Source of the DNA: GH45 sp046704385
GTDB lineage: Bacteria; Bacteroidota; Bacteroidia; Bacteroidales; SZUA-534
Assembly: GCA_046704385.1 (NCBI GenBank)
Contig: JBJKSB010000112.1
Location: 62,001-126,000 of the forward strand
DNA length: 64,000 nucleotides
Reading direction: 5' to 3'
Of this stretch, positions 1 through 9,688 are shown piece by piece. Position 1 is the stretch's first letter, and every line of letters starts with the position of its first letter. The notes under the pieces are model-generated. The model was not told the DNA's origin and did no database searches. It worked only from the letters and a program-made list of their open reading frames with translations. Both the position numbers and the translations under genes were made by a program.

Positions 1-1188
1 GGAATTGAAGGATCAAATTACTTAATAACCCCCGGTATTCTTGAAAATTACGGAGAGGAATCGGTAGTAATATCTAAAACCATTGATAAAGAAAAAGCTT
101 TGGAATTGGCAGGTTTTGTTCACGACAATATCAATATTACCGACGATATAAGTCTGCTGGTGGGGCTTCGTTATTCATGGTATTCCAAATACGGGCCGGG
201 CACTGCCTATGTTTATGATCCAGAGAAGCCTGTGACAATAAACAGTGTAATAGATACGCTTAATTATAAGAATGGCGAATTTGAACATCCCTATTCAGGT
301 TTTGAGCCACGCATAGGTTTAAAATGGAGTATAACTGAATCCAGTTCTGTAAAAACAGGATATCATATCTCCCGGCAATATCAGCACCTGATATCAAATT
401 CATCGTCCCCCACCCCGGCTGATTATTGGAAATCGGCCGATGAAAACATTAAACCTATGCTAAGTCAGCAGGTTTCAGTTGGGTATTTCAAGAATTTTAT
501 GAATAACACCGTTGAAACATCTGCAGAAATTTATTATAAAACTATTAATAATCCGTTGGATTATCGAAATGGAGCCGTGTTAATAATGAATCCGAATATT
601 GAGCAGGATGTCATTTCTGGTTATTCTAAATCGTACGGACTTGAATTGATGGTTCGGAAAAATATGGGAAAACTTAATGGCTGGGTTAGTTATACCCTGT
701 CGAAATCGTTAATTAAAGTTGTTGGAAATTTTGAGGAAGATAAAATAAACAATGGAAAATTCTTTCCAACTTATAACGATAAGTTGCACGATTTGAGCAT
801 AGCATGCAATTATCAGTTTACTCGGCGTTGGAATTTTGCCGGCAATTTTGTCTATAGCAGTGGCAGGCCTGCTACTTTTCCTGAAATGAAATATAATTAT
901 CGCGGACGGCAGGTAGTTTATTTCTCAGAACGAAACAAATACCGGCTGCCTCCTATGCACCGTTTAGATGTTTCAATTACCTATGAAGGATACTTAAAGA
1001 AAACACAAAAATTGCATCCAAGCTTCACCTTTTCAGTTTATAATGTGTACGGCCATAAAAATATTTATTCTGTTTATTATAAATCAGCAATTCCATCGGA
1101 ATTAAACGATTACCATAAGTTTGGGTTATATCAGCTTTCGATAATTGGGGTGCCGATTCCATCAATTACCGTAAATGTTCGATTTTAG
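1..1188 (+). CDS. TonB-dependent outer-membrane receptor, C-terminal part (5' end outside window)
   Basis: The reading frame is open from base 1 to the stop at 1186-1188, so the gene begins upstream of the window and only about 395 C-terminal residues are seen. They show the alternating pattern of outer-membrane beta strands, with segments such as LLVGLRYSWY, GFEPRIGLKWSI and HRLDVSITYEGY. A TonB beta-barrel normally ends in an aromatic residue, and this one ends SITVNVRF. The plug and any carboxypeptidase-regulatory domain lie upstream. The DUF4249 lipoprotein gene starts two bases after the stop, a pairing known from Bacteroidota outer-membrane operons. The substrate cannot be inferred. An internal TTG at 100 is not a credible start because the homologous frame continues before it. 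Confidence 0.88.
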   Translation, partial: GIEGSNYLITPGILENYGEESVVISKTIDKEKALELAGFVHDNINITDDISLLVGLRYSWYSKYGPGTAYVYDPEKPVTINSVIDTLNYKNGEFEHPYSGFEPRIGLKWSITESSSVKTGYHISRQYQHLISNSSSPTPADYWKSADENIKPMLSQQVSVGYFKNFMNNTVETSAEIYYKTINNPLDYRNGAVLIMNPNIEQDVISGYSKSYGLELMVRKNMGKLNGWVSYTLSKSLIKVVGNFEEDKINNGKFFPTYNDKLHDLSIACNYQFTRRWNFAGNFVYSSGRPATFPEMKYNYRGRQVVYFSERNKYRLPPMHRLDVSITYEGYLKKTQKLHPSFTFSVYNVYGHKNIYSVYYKSAIPSELNDYHKFGLYQLSIIGVPIPSITVNVRF

Positions 1189-1189
1189 T

Positions 1190-2287
1190 ATGAAAAAGTA
1201 TTTGATAATAATTATATCGTTATTTTTAACAGCTTGTGAGCAATATTTTGTTCCGGATATCGACACCCAAAAAAGCAATTTAGTGTTCGAGGGATACATT
1301 ACCGACCAATTATCTGTGCAAACCGTAAAAATATCGAGGACTTATACTTTTCGCGAAGATTCTCTTTTCGAAACTGTGGGAGGTTTTAACGTAGCTATTG
1401 AAGATGAGTTCCATAATAAAATTTCTTTAAATGAAACCTCAAAGGGTATATATACAAGCGATTCTGTACAAGGTGTGGATGGAGTCCGTTACAGGATGGT
1501 AGCACAGTCACCTGAAGGCGAAATTTACCAATCCGATTGGGAGCAGCTCAATGCCGGTGCCCCTGTAGACACTATATATGGCCGATACGACGAAGAAAAA
1601 TATCTGGATTATAACCAGTATTCAGGTTACGTTGAACGAATGCGCCCTGGGTTACTAATACTAAACGATGCAAACACTAATGGATACACCCCTTACTACA
1701 GGTACGAGTATAATCTGGTTTTTTTGAATATTCAGATCTACCCAACCCAACCTTTTGAAACCTTGATTTATATTGCCTCTCCGGCGGTTTCAAAAAAAGG
1801 TGATTATCTGACAATTTCCAATGCTAACGAATATGCCAACCATAATATTAAAGGAAATGAAGTAAAATTCATCGCCGAGGAATCAATGGCAAAACATTTT
1901 GTTATTGATTCAATAGAATTAGATTCAACAGGAGAACCATTATTCGAAGCTTCTCAAATTCAATATTCACAATGGGGCTTTTTGGTGCAATTGGAACAAT
2001 ATTCTTTAAGTGAAAAAGGCTATAACTTTTGGAATGCCATTAATAAACAAACACAGGCCACAGGCCAGATTTTTGATCCGGTTCAATCGCAAATTGAAGG
2101 GAATATTACCTGTATTACTGATTCAACCGAACTTGTTTTTGGTTATTTTGGAGCATCGGCAGTTACAAAAAAAGCGATGTTGCTTAATTTAAAACATAAA
2201 GGTGTGGTGGTAAAATCAGCTAAATACTTTCCTGATGTTAAAAGCACAATGGTATCATACGGGGCATTTGATTTTTGGGTTTTTTAG
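1190..2287 (+). CDS. DUF4249 family outer-membrane lipoprotein
   Basis: This 365-residue protein opens with Lys-Lys, a hydrophobic stretch and the lipobox LFLTAC, so it should be a lipoprotein. I chose the ATG at 1190, which gives a normal signal peptide, over the in-frame codon at 1175 inside the preceding gene. The mature part begins with the segment 'NLVFEGYITDQ', typical of DUF4249, and continues as a beta-rich domain; the whole length fits the family. Members are encoded next to TonB receptors in Bacteroidota, and their molecular role is unknown. It starts two bases after the receptor stop, so translation is probably coupled. A surface accessory role for the receptor is inference from position. 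Confidence 0.85.
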   Translation: MKKYLIIIISLFLTACEQYFVPDIDTQKSNLVFEGYITDQLSVQTVKISRTYTFREDSLFETVGGFNVAIEDEFHNKISLNETSKGIYTSDSVQGVDGVRYRMVAQSPEGEIYQSDWEQLNAGAPVDTIYGRYDEEKYLDYNQYSGYVERMRPGLLILNDANTNGYTPYYRYEYNLVFLNIQIYPTQPFETLIYIASPAVSKKGDYLTISNANEYANHNIKGNEVKFIAEESMAKHFVIDSIELDSTGEPLFEASQIQYSQWGFLVQLEQYSLSEKGYNFWNAINKQTQATGQIFDPVQSQIEGNITCITDSTELVFGYFGASAVTKKAMLLNLKHKGVVVKSAKYFPDVKSTMVSYGAFDFWVF

Positions 2288-2296
2288 AGCTTAAAT

Positions 2297-4021
2297 ATGA
2301 AAAAAAATTGGTTTACCATATGGCTAATAATAATTGTTAAACTTGCTTTAGCTTCAGGCAGTATAACAAATAACAGTGATATTGTTATACAAACTGACAG
2401 GTTTTGCTATGTTTCAGGCGATTACATTCTGGTTAATGCCTGTCATTTAAATGCACTGCATCAAACTAATCCTGACGAAGCTGTTCTTTATGTTGATATT
2501 GCCGATAAAGCAGGTAATTATATTTCAGGCGAACTCTTGTATCTCGATGGCGGAATTGTGTCGGGATATATCCAAATCCCTGATTCTGTCAGAACCGGAT
2601 ATTATTGGCTGCGGGCCTATACCTATAACGCTGTAAAAAATACGGGTCAGAATAATTTACAACAGTTGGAATTGTATATCACCAACAGGTTTGGTAACAA
2701 TGGTGAGCGTTATGCCGGTGATAAGGTAATTTATCCCCATAAGGATAGCCTCATATTAAAGGAAGTTAGCAATGAGAATCTAAAATTGAATTTTGATAAA
2801 CAATCGTATGGAAAGCGCTCAAAGGTTAGTTTAAAATGTGATTATCAAGGTTTGGACTTAAGTGATACGGTATGGGCTGCAATATCAGTTAAGCCGGTTT
2901 CGTCGCTTGAATTGCAAATGCAGGACCAAAATGATATAATAAACAGCAAACCTGATTTAACAGTTATCCAAAATAAAACCGGGAAAGATATAAACGAAAA
3001 TAAGGGAATTATTGTCACTGGTACAGTCCGGCATGATGTCACTCAAAGACCCCTGGCTAATTATATAGTAATGTTAGCTTTCGAAGATTCTGTATTACGA
3101 TTTCGCTATAGTATTACGGATGAAGATGGCAAGTTCAGCATTTTGCTCCACGATTTTTACGGCGAACAAACGGCCTATATTTCAGTTTATACCAACCCGG
3201 GTATGGAATTATATACCCAGGCTGAAATTTCAGTGGACAGTAAATTTATAAATAAACCCAACCTGTCTGAGAAAAAAACTGTGGGTTACGAGATAAGCTA
3301 CGATTCACTTAATGTACTTAAAGCTACCATTTCAAAAGCATACAATATTACTGAAGTTAAGGAAATTCCAAAGTCGAATCATAATGATATTTCATTTGAG
3401 CAAATGTTTTTTACGGGTAAAATAAATCAGACCGTTATGATGGATGATTATGTCGATTTGCCTGATTTTATTCAAATTTCGCGTGAAATTCTGCCTTATA
3501 TCCGACTACGAAAGAAAGAGGCAGGTTATATATTTTCAGTTAATGATGGCATCAACAACCTGGTTCGGCATAACTCATTCGTTTTTGTTGACGGGGTACC
3601 ACTAACAAAAATTGATAACCTTATTAATTGGGGAACTGACAAAATTAAAAGTGTACAAGTGCAGATTGAGCCACGATATTATGGTGATATTTCATTCGAA
3701 AACGGAATAATTTTAATCTGGACACGAAAGTTGGATTTTTGGGAAAATTCAGAAAATGATTATACACACCGATTTATCTTAAAAGGGTTTCAGAAACCAA
3801 TCAACTTCAGTTTTCCTGATTATTCCAATCAAAAATCAGACTATCAGCCCGATTTCCGGCAAACCTTGTATTGGGAACCCGGTATAACCATCAGTAGTGG
3901 AAAAGTCAAAGAAATTAACTTTTATACTTCGGATGAATCGGGTCAGTTTGAGGTGGTTCTAAAGGGTGTTAACAACAAAAAGAAGTTATTCAGTATTCGT
4001 AAATATTTTCAGGTGAAATAA
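2297..4021 (+). CDS. Exported protein with MG2-like and TonB-plug-like regions
   Basis: This 574-residue protein has an N-terminal signal peptide (about residues 1-20). Residues about 25-120 look like the MG2-type beta domain found in many Bacteroidota exported proteins ('TDRFCYVSGDYILVNA', then 'GYYWLRAYTYN'). Around residues 240-310 there is a carboxypeptidase-regulatory-like fold (GTVRHDVTQRPLANY, followed by DEDGKFS). Around 435-490 there is a plug-like motif (FVFVDGVPLTKIDNL, then YYGDISFENGIILIWT). There is no beta-barrel, so it is not itself a receptor. It follows the DUF4249 gene by nine bases and belongs to the same operon. Full-length relatives as I know them are longer; this one may be a short form. 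Function is unknown. Confidence 0.7.
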   Translation: MKKNWFTIWLIIIVKLALASGSITNNSDIVIQTDRFCYVSGDYILVNACHLNALHQTNPDEAVLYVDIADKAGNYISGELLYLDGGIVSGYIQIPDSVRTGYYWLRAYTYNAVKNTGQNNLQQLELYITNRFGNNGERYAGDKVIYPHKDSLILKEVSNENLKLNFDKQSYGKRSKVSLKCDYQGLDLSDTVWAAISVKPVSSLELQMQDQNDIINSKPDLTVIQNKTGKDINENKGIIVTGTVRHDVTQRPLANYIVMLAFEDSVLRFRYSITDEDGKFSILLHDFYGEQTAYISVYTNPGMELYTQAEISVDSKFINKPNLSEKKTVGYEISYDSLNVLKATISKAYNITEVKEIPKSNHNDISFEQMFFTGKINQTVMMDDYVDLPDFIQISREILPYIRLRKKEAGYIFSVNDGINNLVRHNSFVFVDGVPLTKIDNLINWGTDKIKSVQVQIEPRYYGDISFENGIILIWTRKLDFWENSENDYTHRFILKGFQKPINFSFPDYSNQKSDYQPDFRQTLYWEPGITISSGKVKEINFYTSDESGQFEVVLKGVNNKKKLFSIRKYFQVK

Positions 4022-4064
4022 ATTGTAAAAAACTAATATTCAAATCAATATTAAATTTTTTCAA

Positions 4065-4796
4065 GTGAAAAAGGTGCTATTTATAATTATCGTATTATTT
4101 AGCTTGGGATCGTCTCCCGGATTTGCCCAGTGTTGCGGTACTTCGCAGAAAATGATACAACAAATTACTGCTTCACCTTTAAAGATGTATTATCTGAAAA
4201 ATGCAGGCTCACCTTTTTATGTGAATCAATGGCAGGATGCCAGTTTAACGGTTACATCCGGCGAAATTTATCCTGATTTAAAAGTCAGACTCGATTTAGT
4301 TAAAGATGAACTGGTTTATTATAATCCGGCCATTAAAAAACAATTGGTTATTGATAAGGAAAGTATTAAAGAATTTAAATTGAAAGATATACCTTCTGGG
4401 CGGGAAATTCTTATCAGAAATGTTCCTAAAATAGATTCTGCCGGAAAATCGATCAAACAGTTTTATTTCATCTTAGTGACAGACAGTATTTCGCTTTGGG
4501 CCCGGCATATTAAAGAGGAGGTCAGAAATAATGATGTTTCAAGCCTTAGAGGCATACAGGGTTATTATTATGAAAAAGTAAAGTACTTTGCTGTAATTCA
4601 TAATTACCTGTATAACGTTCCCACACAAAAACGAAGATTGGCAAAGATGTTTCCTGAATATAAACACTCAATAATTACTTATATCAGAAAACAACATATA
4701 AACCTTAAAGATGATTACCAGATGAGCCTTTTATTCGGAAAAATTAATGAACTTGTAAGATCGGGCACAGACAGTGTAAATATTAATCCCGACTAA
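4065..4796 (+). CDS. Exported hypothetical protein
   Basis: A 243-residue protein starting at a GTG, which gives a clean signal peptide (KKVLFIIIVLFSLG, cleavage near FAQ-CC). No ATG in frame would keep the signal sequence. The mature part is mixed alpha/beta, and I recognise no family. Three Cys occur at the start of the mature chain (QCCG) and could form disulfides, or Cys22/23 could be acylated if this is an atypical lipoprotein, although no lipobox is clear. The C-terminal third is rich in Lys and Tyr. It is the last gene of the TonB receptor-DUF4249 operon, 43 bases after its neighbour, so a cell-envelope role is likely by context only. Confidence 0.6.
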   Translation: MKKVLFIIIVLFSLGSSPGFAQCCGTSQKMIQQITASPLKMYYLKNAGSPFYVNQWQDASLTVTSGEIYPDLKVRLDLVKDELVYYNPAIKKQLVIDKESIKEFKLKDIPSGREILIRNVPKIDSAGKSIKQFYFILVTDSISLWARHIKEEVRNNDVSSLRGIQGYYYEKVKYFAVIHNYLYNVPTQKRRLAKMFPEYKHSIITYIRKQHINLKDDYQMSLLFGKINELVRSGTDSVNINPD

Positions 4797-4829
4797 AAGA
4801 TATTAGACTTATTAAACAGAACCTTATAA

Positions 4830-4935
4830 TCTTATTGGAATATTGGAAAAATGGGTTCATTTATAATGCATTTATTACAATATTCCATCATTCCAATCTT
4901 CCAAATATAAACTTCAAACCGCCTTTGCAATACGC
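4830..4935. repeat. Intergenic hairpin repeat, copy A
   Basis: This stretch contains short modules of the form TTGGAATATTGG and, in opposite orientation, ATTCCATCATTCCAATC, separated by about 35 bases, so the transcript could fold back. The right flank reads AAACCGCCTTTGCAATA. Similar modules and flank recur at 46918-47020 and 51658-51740, always in gaps between genes. It lies between the TonB operon and the convergent thioredoxin gene. Confidence 0.6.
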
Positions 4936-5041
4936 TTTACATATCAAAGGAAAATCGAACATTATTAATCAATAATTTAACCCTGTTTCTTCAATCGAGC
5001 TCAAGGCTAATTTATTTTTCGTAAATCAAACCAGGTACTCA

Positions 5042-5398
<357 letters not shown>

Positions 5399-5425
5399 AA
5401 TAATATATAATTTAATAATTTACAA

Positions 5426-5454
5426 CAAATGTACATATGTTCATATGTTGTCAA
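5426..5454 (-). promoter_or_regulatory. Promoter of the thioredoxin gene with palindromic spacer
   Basis: On the minus strand TTTG is followed after 18 bases by TACATTTG, matching the Bacteroidota TTTG / TAnnTTTG promoter. The spacer holds ACATATG-TT-CATATGT (5433-5448), a perfect 7-2-7 inverted repeat, which would place a bound dimer between the two promoter elements. Confidence 0.6.
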
Positions 5455-5623
5455 ATTTTGTGCCTTTAATTTCATTAATTTTTAACAATTTCCGTATTAC
5501 ACACAATATCAATCAATTAGATTAATTTGGCGGGGATTGAGTTTAAATAATTCATTCAATTTATATTAACTTCCTGACAAAAAAAATTATTTTTGCAGCC
5601 TTTAATGAAATAATGTCATACAG

Positions 5624-7030
5624 GTGATACAACATTTGAATCATATTGTTTTTAAGAAAGTTGCTGAGGTGTGTGCTGAAACTGGTGTAGAAGCTTACGT
5701 GGTTGGTGGGTATGTTCGCGATATTTTTCTAAAGCGCCCTTCGCACGATATTGACATTGTTACAGTGGGTAATGGTATTAACCTGGCAAATGCGGTTGCA
5801 AAAAAGCTGGGTCCAAACATTAAAGTATCAGTTTTTAGGAATTTTGGTACCGCTATGTTCAAGTACAAAGGGGCCGAAATTGAATTTGTCGGGGCGCGTA
5901 AAGAGTCATACCAGCGTAACTCACGTAAACCTATAGTTGAGGATGGGACGCTTGATGATGACCAAAACCGCCGCGATTTTACTATCAATGCACTGGCGCT
6001 GAATTTACATCCTGACAATTTTGGCCAGCTGATTGATCCGTTTGACGGAATTGGCGATTTAAATAATAAAATTATTCGCACACCGCTGGACCCTGACATT
6101 ACCTATTCTGATGATCCGTTGCGTATGTTACGGGCTATCAGGTTTGCCAATCAATTGGGGTTTACCATTGAGGCTGAGTCGTTAAAAGCGATCAAAGGAA
6201 ACCGAAAAAGGATTGAAATTATTTCGGGAGAGCGTATTGCTGATGAATTAAATAAAATAATAATGTGCAGCCAACCTGGAACAGGGTTTAAGTTACTTCA
6301 GAAAACCGGGCTGCTTGAATTAATTTTGCCCGAGCTTGAGGCAATGAAAGGTGTAGAAGTAAGAAAAGGCAGAAAACATAAAGATAACTTCTATCATACG
6401 CTTGAAGTGCTCGATAATATTTCGAAAACAACTGATAATCAATGGTTGCGATGGTCGGCTTTATTTCACGATATTGCCAAACCGGTTACCAAAAAATATA
6501 CTGAATCAACCGGTTGGACATTTCATGGTCATGAATTTAAAGGGAGTAAAATGATTCCTGATATTTTCAGAAAATTAAAATTGCCCTTACACGATAAAAT
6601 GAAATATGTGCAAAAAATGGTTGGCCTGCATATGCGCCCTATTGTACTGGCACAGGAAGAAGTAACAGACAGTGCCATCCGGCGTTTGCTTTTTGAAGCC
6701 GGTGATGATATTGATGATTTAATGACCTTGTGTGATGCCGATATTACCTCAAAAAACCCTGACAAAGTTTCACAATACCTGGAAAACTACCAGTTAGTAA
6801 GAAAAAAACTTAAGGAAGTTGAAGAAAAGGACAAAATACGCAACTGGCAACCCCCTATTTCAGGCGAAGAAATTATGGAAATTTTTAGACTGAAACCATG
6901 CAAGGAAGTGGGCATCATAAAAAACGCCATAAAAGATGCCATTCTGGATGGTGAGATACCTAACGATTACCAGGCAGCATATGAATTTATGCTGAATAAA
7001 GGCGAATTATTAGGGCTTACCAGACCCTAA
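5624..7030 (+). CDS. cca: CCA tRNA nucleotidyltransferase / poly(A) polymerase family with HD domain
   Basis: This 468-residue enzyme probably adds or repairs the CCA end of tRNA. The class II nucleotidyltransferase head shows GGYVRD (residues 28-33), the metal-binding DIDIV and the RRDFTINALA motif. The C-terminal half carries an HD phosphohydrolase-like domain (HDIAKP, then FHGHE). Length fits Bacteroidota homologues. The start is GTG at 5624: upstream ATG codons are out of frame, and this start leaves a normal N-terminus. It stands as a single gene, divergent from thioredoxin. Whether it makes all of CCA or only part of it cannot be decided from sequence; a sole tRNA nucleotidyltransferase is the usual case in this phylum. 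Confidence 0.9.
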   Translation: MIQHLNHIVFKKVAEVCAETGVEAYVVGGYVRDIFLKRPSHDIDIVTVGNGINLANAVAKKLGPNIKVSVFRNFGTAMFKYKGAEIEFVGARKESYQRNSRKPIVEDGTLDDDQNRRDFTINALALNLHPDNFGQLIDPFDGIGDLNNKIIRTPLDPDITYSDDPLRMLRAIRFANQLGFTIEAESLKAIKGNRKRIEIISGERIADELNKIIMCSQPGTGFKLLQKTGLLELILPELEAMKGVEVRKGRKHKDNFYHTLEVLDNISKTTDNQWLRWSALFHDIAKPVTKKYTESTGWTFHGHEFKGSKMIPDIFRKLKLPLHDKMKYVQKMVGLHMRPIVLAQEEVTDSAIRRLLFEAGDDIDDLMTLCDADITSKNPDKVSQYLENYQLVRKKLKEVEEKDKIRNWQPPISGEEIMEIFRLKPCKEVGIIKNAIKDAILDGEIPNDYQAAYEFMLNKGELLGLTRP

Positions 7031-7062
7031 CCTGCTTACTATTATTTGATGAATAATTCAGA

Positions 7063-8136
7063 TTAATTTTTATTCAAATCGACAAAAACCGGTAAATGAT
7101 CGGAAAAACCATCCTGGTAGGCATATCCGTTATATGTCCGGAATGGTTTGTATCCCAGATAATTTTGATCTTCGGTTAATAAAAAATCGGCTATAAAAAT
7201 GTTATAGTTTTCAGCAGAGGTGAAAATCGGGTTTTTGGTATTGAGCAGGTTTCCTGAAACCAGTATCTGATCAAGTATGGCCCAGGTTCCCTGGAATTTA
7301 TGTGTACCCCTATTCTGATTCGGATGCGAAAGGTTATAGATAACAGTATCTGACACCTGGTTGGACGGTTTTTGAGCACACAATACCGAGGTAATACTTT
7401 TTGAGTGAGGTTCGTCATTAAAATCACCACCAATTATAATATTTGCTTTCGGATTGTCTTTTAAAACAGAATCAGTTTGATGTTTTAACACAGAGGCAAC
7501 AAACAGACGATAGCTTTCCGATTCAAGTTCACCTCCCCATCTCGAAGGCCAATGATTGACAAATATATGAAGCGTATCGGCGCTATTGAGTATTCCTTTT
7601 GCATATAATATATCACGGGTCTTTTTAGTGGAATCATCAGGAAAGATAACCGGTACGAATTTTACCTTTAAAGGCTGAAATTTTCGAGGTTGATACAACA
7701 AAGCTACATCAATTCCCCGTTTATCAGGTGATTCTTTATGAATGGCTTTATATTCAAACCGATATAACGGAGAGTTTCTTATTAAATCATTGACTACTTT
7801 TTGATTTTCTATTTCGCATAAACCAACAATTTCCGGAGGTGTCCATCCACCAATGGCCGTAATTACTTTTGAAATATGATTTAATTTTTCATAATACTTA
7901 TTCCGGGTCCAGAATCTTTCACCATGGGGTAAAAATTCTTCATCATTTTTTAATGTATCATCAAGATAATCGAAAAGGTTCTCACAATTATAAAACATTA
8001 CCCTGGCTGACCTGGGCTTTTCTATTTTTTCAACAAGACTTTTATCAATATGCTGCGCATCTATCTTTGTAAGTATTCCGCAACTGAAAACTATTAAGAT
8101 TAAAATGGTGGATATTACTTGTAAATGATTTTTCAT
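7063..8136 (-). CDS. Exported endonuclease/exonuclease/phosphatase (EEP) family protein
   Basis: A 357-residue protein with an N-terminal signal peptide (about 25 residues). The EEP superfamily motifs occur in order: the N-terminal YNCENLFDYL, the metal-binding Glu in CEIEN, NHWPSR, the catalytic GGDFNDEP and the closing SDHLPVFVDL. The fold hydrolyses phosphodiester bonds in nucleic acids, lipids or sugar phosphates; the substrate here is unknown. Its ATG overlaps the stop of the upstream beta-helix lipoprotein by four bases (ATGA), so the two are probably translated together. Because it is exported, a role in periplasmic or surface nucleic acid use is possible but only inferred. Confidence 0.85.
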   Translation of the reverse strand: MKNHLQVISTILILIVFSCGILTKIDAQHIDKSLVEKIEKPRSARVMFYNCENLFDYLDDTLKNDEEFLPHGERFWTRNKYYEKLNHISKVITAIGGWTPPEIVGLCEIENQKVVNDLIRNSPLYRFEYKAIHKESPDKRGIDVALLYQPRKFQPLKVKFVPVIFPDDSTKKTRDILYAKGILNSADTLHIFVNHWPSRWGGELESESYRLFVASVLKHQTDSVLKDNPKANIIIGGDFNDEPHSKSITSVLCAQKPSNQVSDTVIYNLSHPNQNRGTHKFQGTWAILDQILVSGNLLNTKNPIFTSAENYNIFIADFLLTEDQNYLGYKPFRTYNGYAYQDGFSDHLPVFVDLNKN

Positions 8137-9584
8137 TTCTCCAGGCGTTCGTAGGCCCCCAGGTCGGGTTTGCCATCGGCATTACGATCAACACCATCCT
8201 GATCAAGAGGAAAATATTGACTGTAATAAGTAGAACCTTTATCTTTGGCAGCCGATAAGGTATCCAGCCTGAAATTACCTTCATACGTATCGATGAATTT
8301 AGGCAATGAGTCCGGATTTCGTATTATATCGACATATAATTTATCGTTACTGGTATCAAAATCTTTATTCAGTTTCATCATACAATGGTCGAATTGGAAA
8401 GCAATTTTAGGATTTCCGGTAGAAGCAAAATCGGTTGCAAATTCATTTTCAAGGCTACCATATATAATACAGTTTCCAAAAAGCGAAGTAAAATCAAAGG
8501 CAATGGTATCGGCCTTATTGGCCACATAATAATTATTGAAAACCAACGATTCTGTTTTTCGGGTGGCATAGTCATAATAATTTCCAATTGTAGTATGGTA
8601 AAATTCAGAATGACCTCCAAGTGATAACAAAACAGCCCGAATTCCACAATTTGCTATGGTGGTGTTGTAAACCAAAACATTCGAAAATTGAGTATACAAG
8701 CCCAATGCACTCATATTTTTAACTATAGAGTTACTTAAGGTTAACTTTAATTCTTCGTTTGGTATCGTATCCCAAAGCTGAATTCCAATACCACCATTTT
8801 TAATAATGGCATGGTCAATTATATTATTATAGCTTCCTGCAAAAAAAAATAAACCTCCAATTAAAAATTCTCCGTTATCGTTTCGAATTTTGCCATACCA
8901 TTGTCCCGGGGCATTTTTGTACCAATCTTCCAACCGGTCACCCTGAAATACCACATTTTCTTCAACGGTTCCCTGCACTTTCAAGGTTCCCAGCACCCAC
9001 ATAGCCGATTCATTATGGAAATATATTTTGGTACCCGGTTCAATGGTTAAGGTCTGATCCTTATCGATTAATATTGAATTATAAATTAAATAAGGTTTAT
9101 CGGCCGTCCAGGTTTGAGAATTTATAACGGAATCGTTATATAAATGAACATCCTGACCAAATGCTACCAACTTAATATATTGCTGGTTTCCATTAGTACT
9201 AAAGTTGATAGAATCATTAACTACTAATGGATTGTCTGAATTCAGCGGATCAATATGAACCTCAACAAAAATAAATGCACTATCGTTTGGCTTTATTTCA
9301 TAATCATTCAAAGTATTAACCGATTGGCCGTCAATATTGAGCCGAAAGCTGGATTGCGATCCACCGGCTAAAGTAATTGAAGTTTTAACAGCCTTATCAT
9401 TGGGATTATAAAACCGGAATTGCTTTGTTGTTGAGCCGATGGTAGTAAAAACAGTATCAAACTGCACAGTATCTGTTGAAAAACTAAGTTTTGCCGACGG
9501 ACTATCCGTAAAATTATCTGTCTCGCGGCACGAGGCTAAATATAGTAAAGCTATTGCAGGAAAAATGTATTTAAAGAATTTCAT
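8133..9584 (-). CDS. Right-handed beta-helix lipoprotein
   Basis: A 483-residue lipoprotein. I chose the ATG at 9584 because it gives a signal peptide ending in the lipobox LYLASC; the open frame extends 63 bases further without a better start. Residues about 20-130 resemble an Ig-like HYDIN/ASPM-type domain (VQFDTVFTTIGSTTKQF). Residues about 150-440 show the repeating pattern of a parallel beta-helix (IVKNMSALGLYTQFSN, NTTIANCGIRAVLLS). Near the C-terminus, DQDGVDRNADGKPDLGAYE is a common end motif of such Bacteroidota proteins. It probably sits on the outer membrane and binds or cleaves polysaccharide, but catalytic residues cannot be assigned. It is coupled to the EEP protein downstream. 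Confidence 0.8.
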   Translation of the reverse strand: MKFFKYIFPAIALLYLASCRETDNFTDSPSAKLSFSTDTVQFDTVFTTIGSTTKQFRFYNPNDKAVKTSITLAGGSQSSFRLNIDGQSVNTLNDYEIKPNDSAFIFVEVHIDPLNSDNPLVVNDSINFSTNGNQQYIKLVAFGQDVHLYNDSVINSQTWTADKPYLIYNSILIDKDQTLTIEPGTKIYFHNESAMWVLGTLKVQGTVEENVVFQGDRLEDWYKNAPGQWYGKIRNDNGEFLIGGLFFFAGSYNNIIDHAIIKNGGIGIQLWDTIPNEELKLTLSNSIVKNMSALGLYTQFSNVLVYNTTIANCGIRAVLLSLGGHSEFYHTTIGNYYDYATRKTESLVFNNYYVANKADTIAFDFTSLFGNCIIYGSLENEFATDFASTGNPKIAFQFDHCMMKLNKDFDTSNDKLYVDIIRNPDSLPKFIDTYEGNFRLDTLSAAKDKGSTYYSQYFPLDQDGVDRNADGKPDLGAYERLEK

Positions 9585-9688
9585 CTGTTTACAAATTATG
9601 CTTTGTCTCATATTAATAAATTTCAAATAAAAACGAAGCGATTGCATTTGTATTGCAATCGCCGCAAATATATTAAATGAATTTTAGC

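Noticed and set aside
5695..6099. 134-codon frame antisense to the CCA-adding enzyme
   Set aside because: The forward frame carries all catalytic motifs; this one is Ser-rich and featureless.
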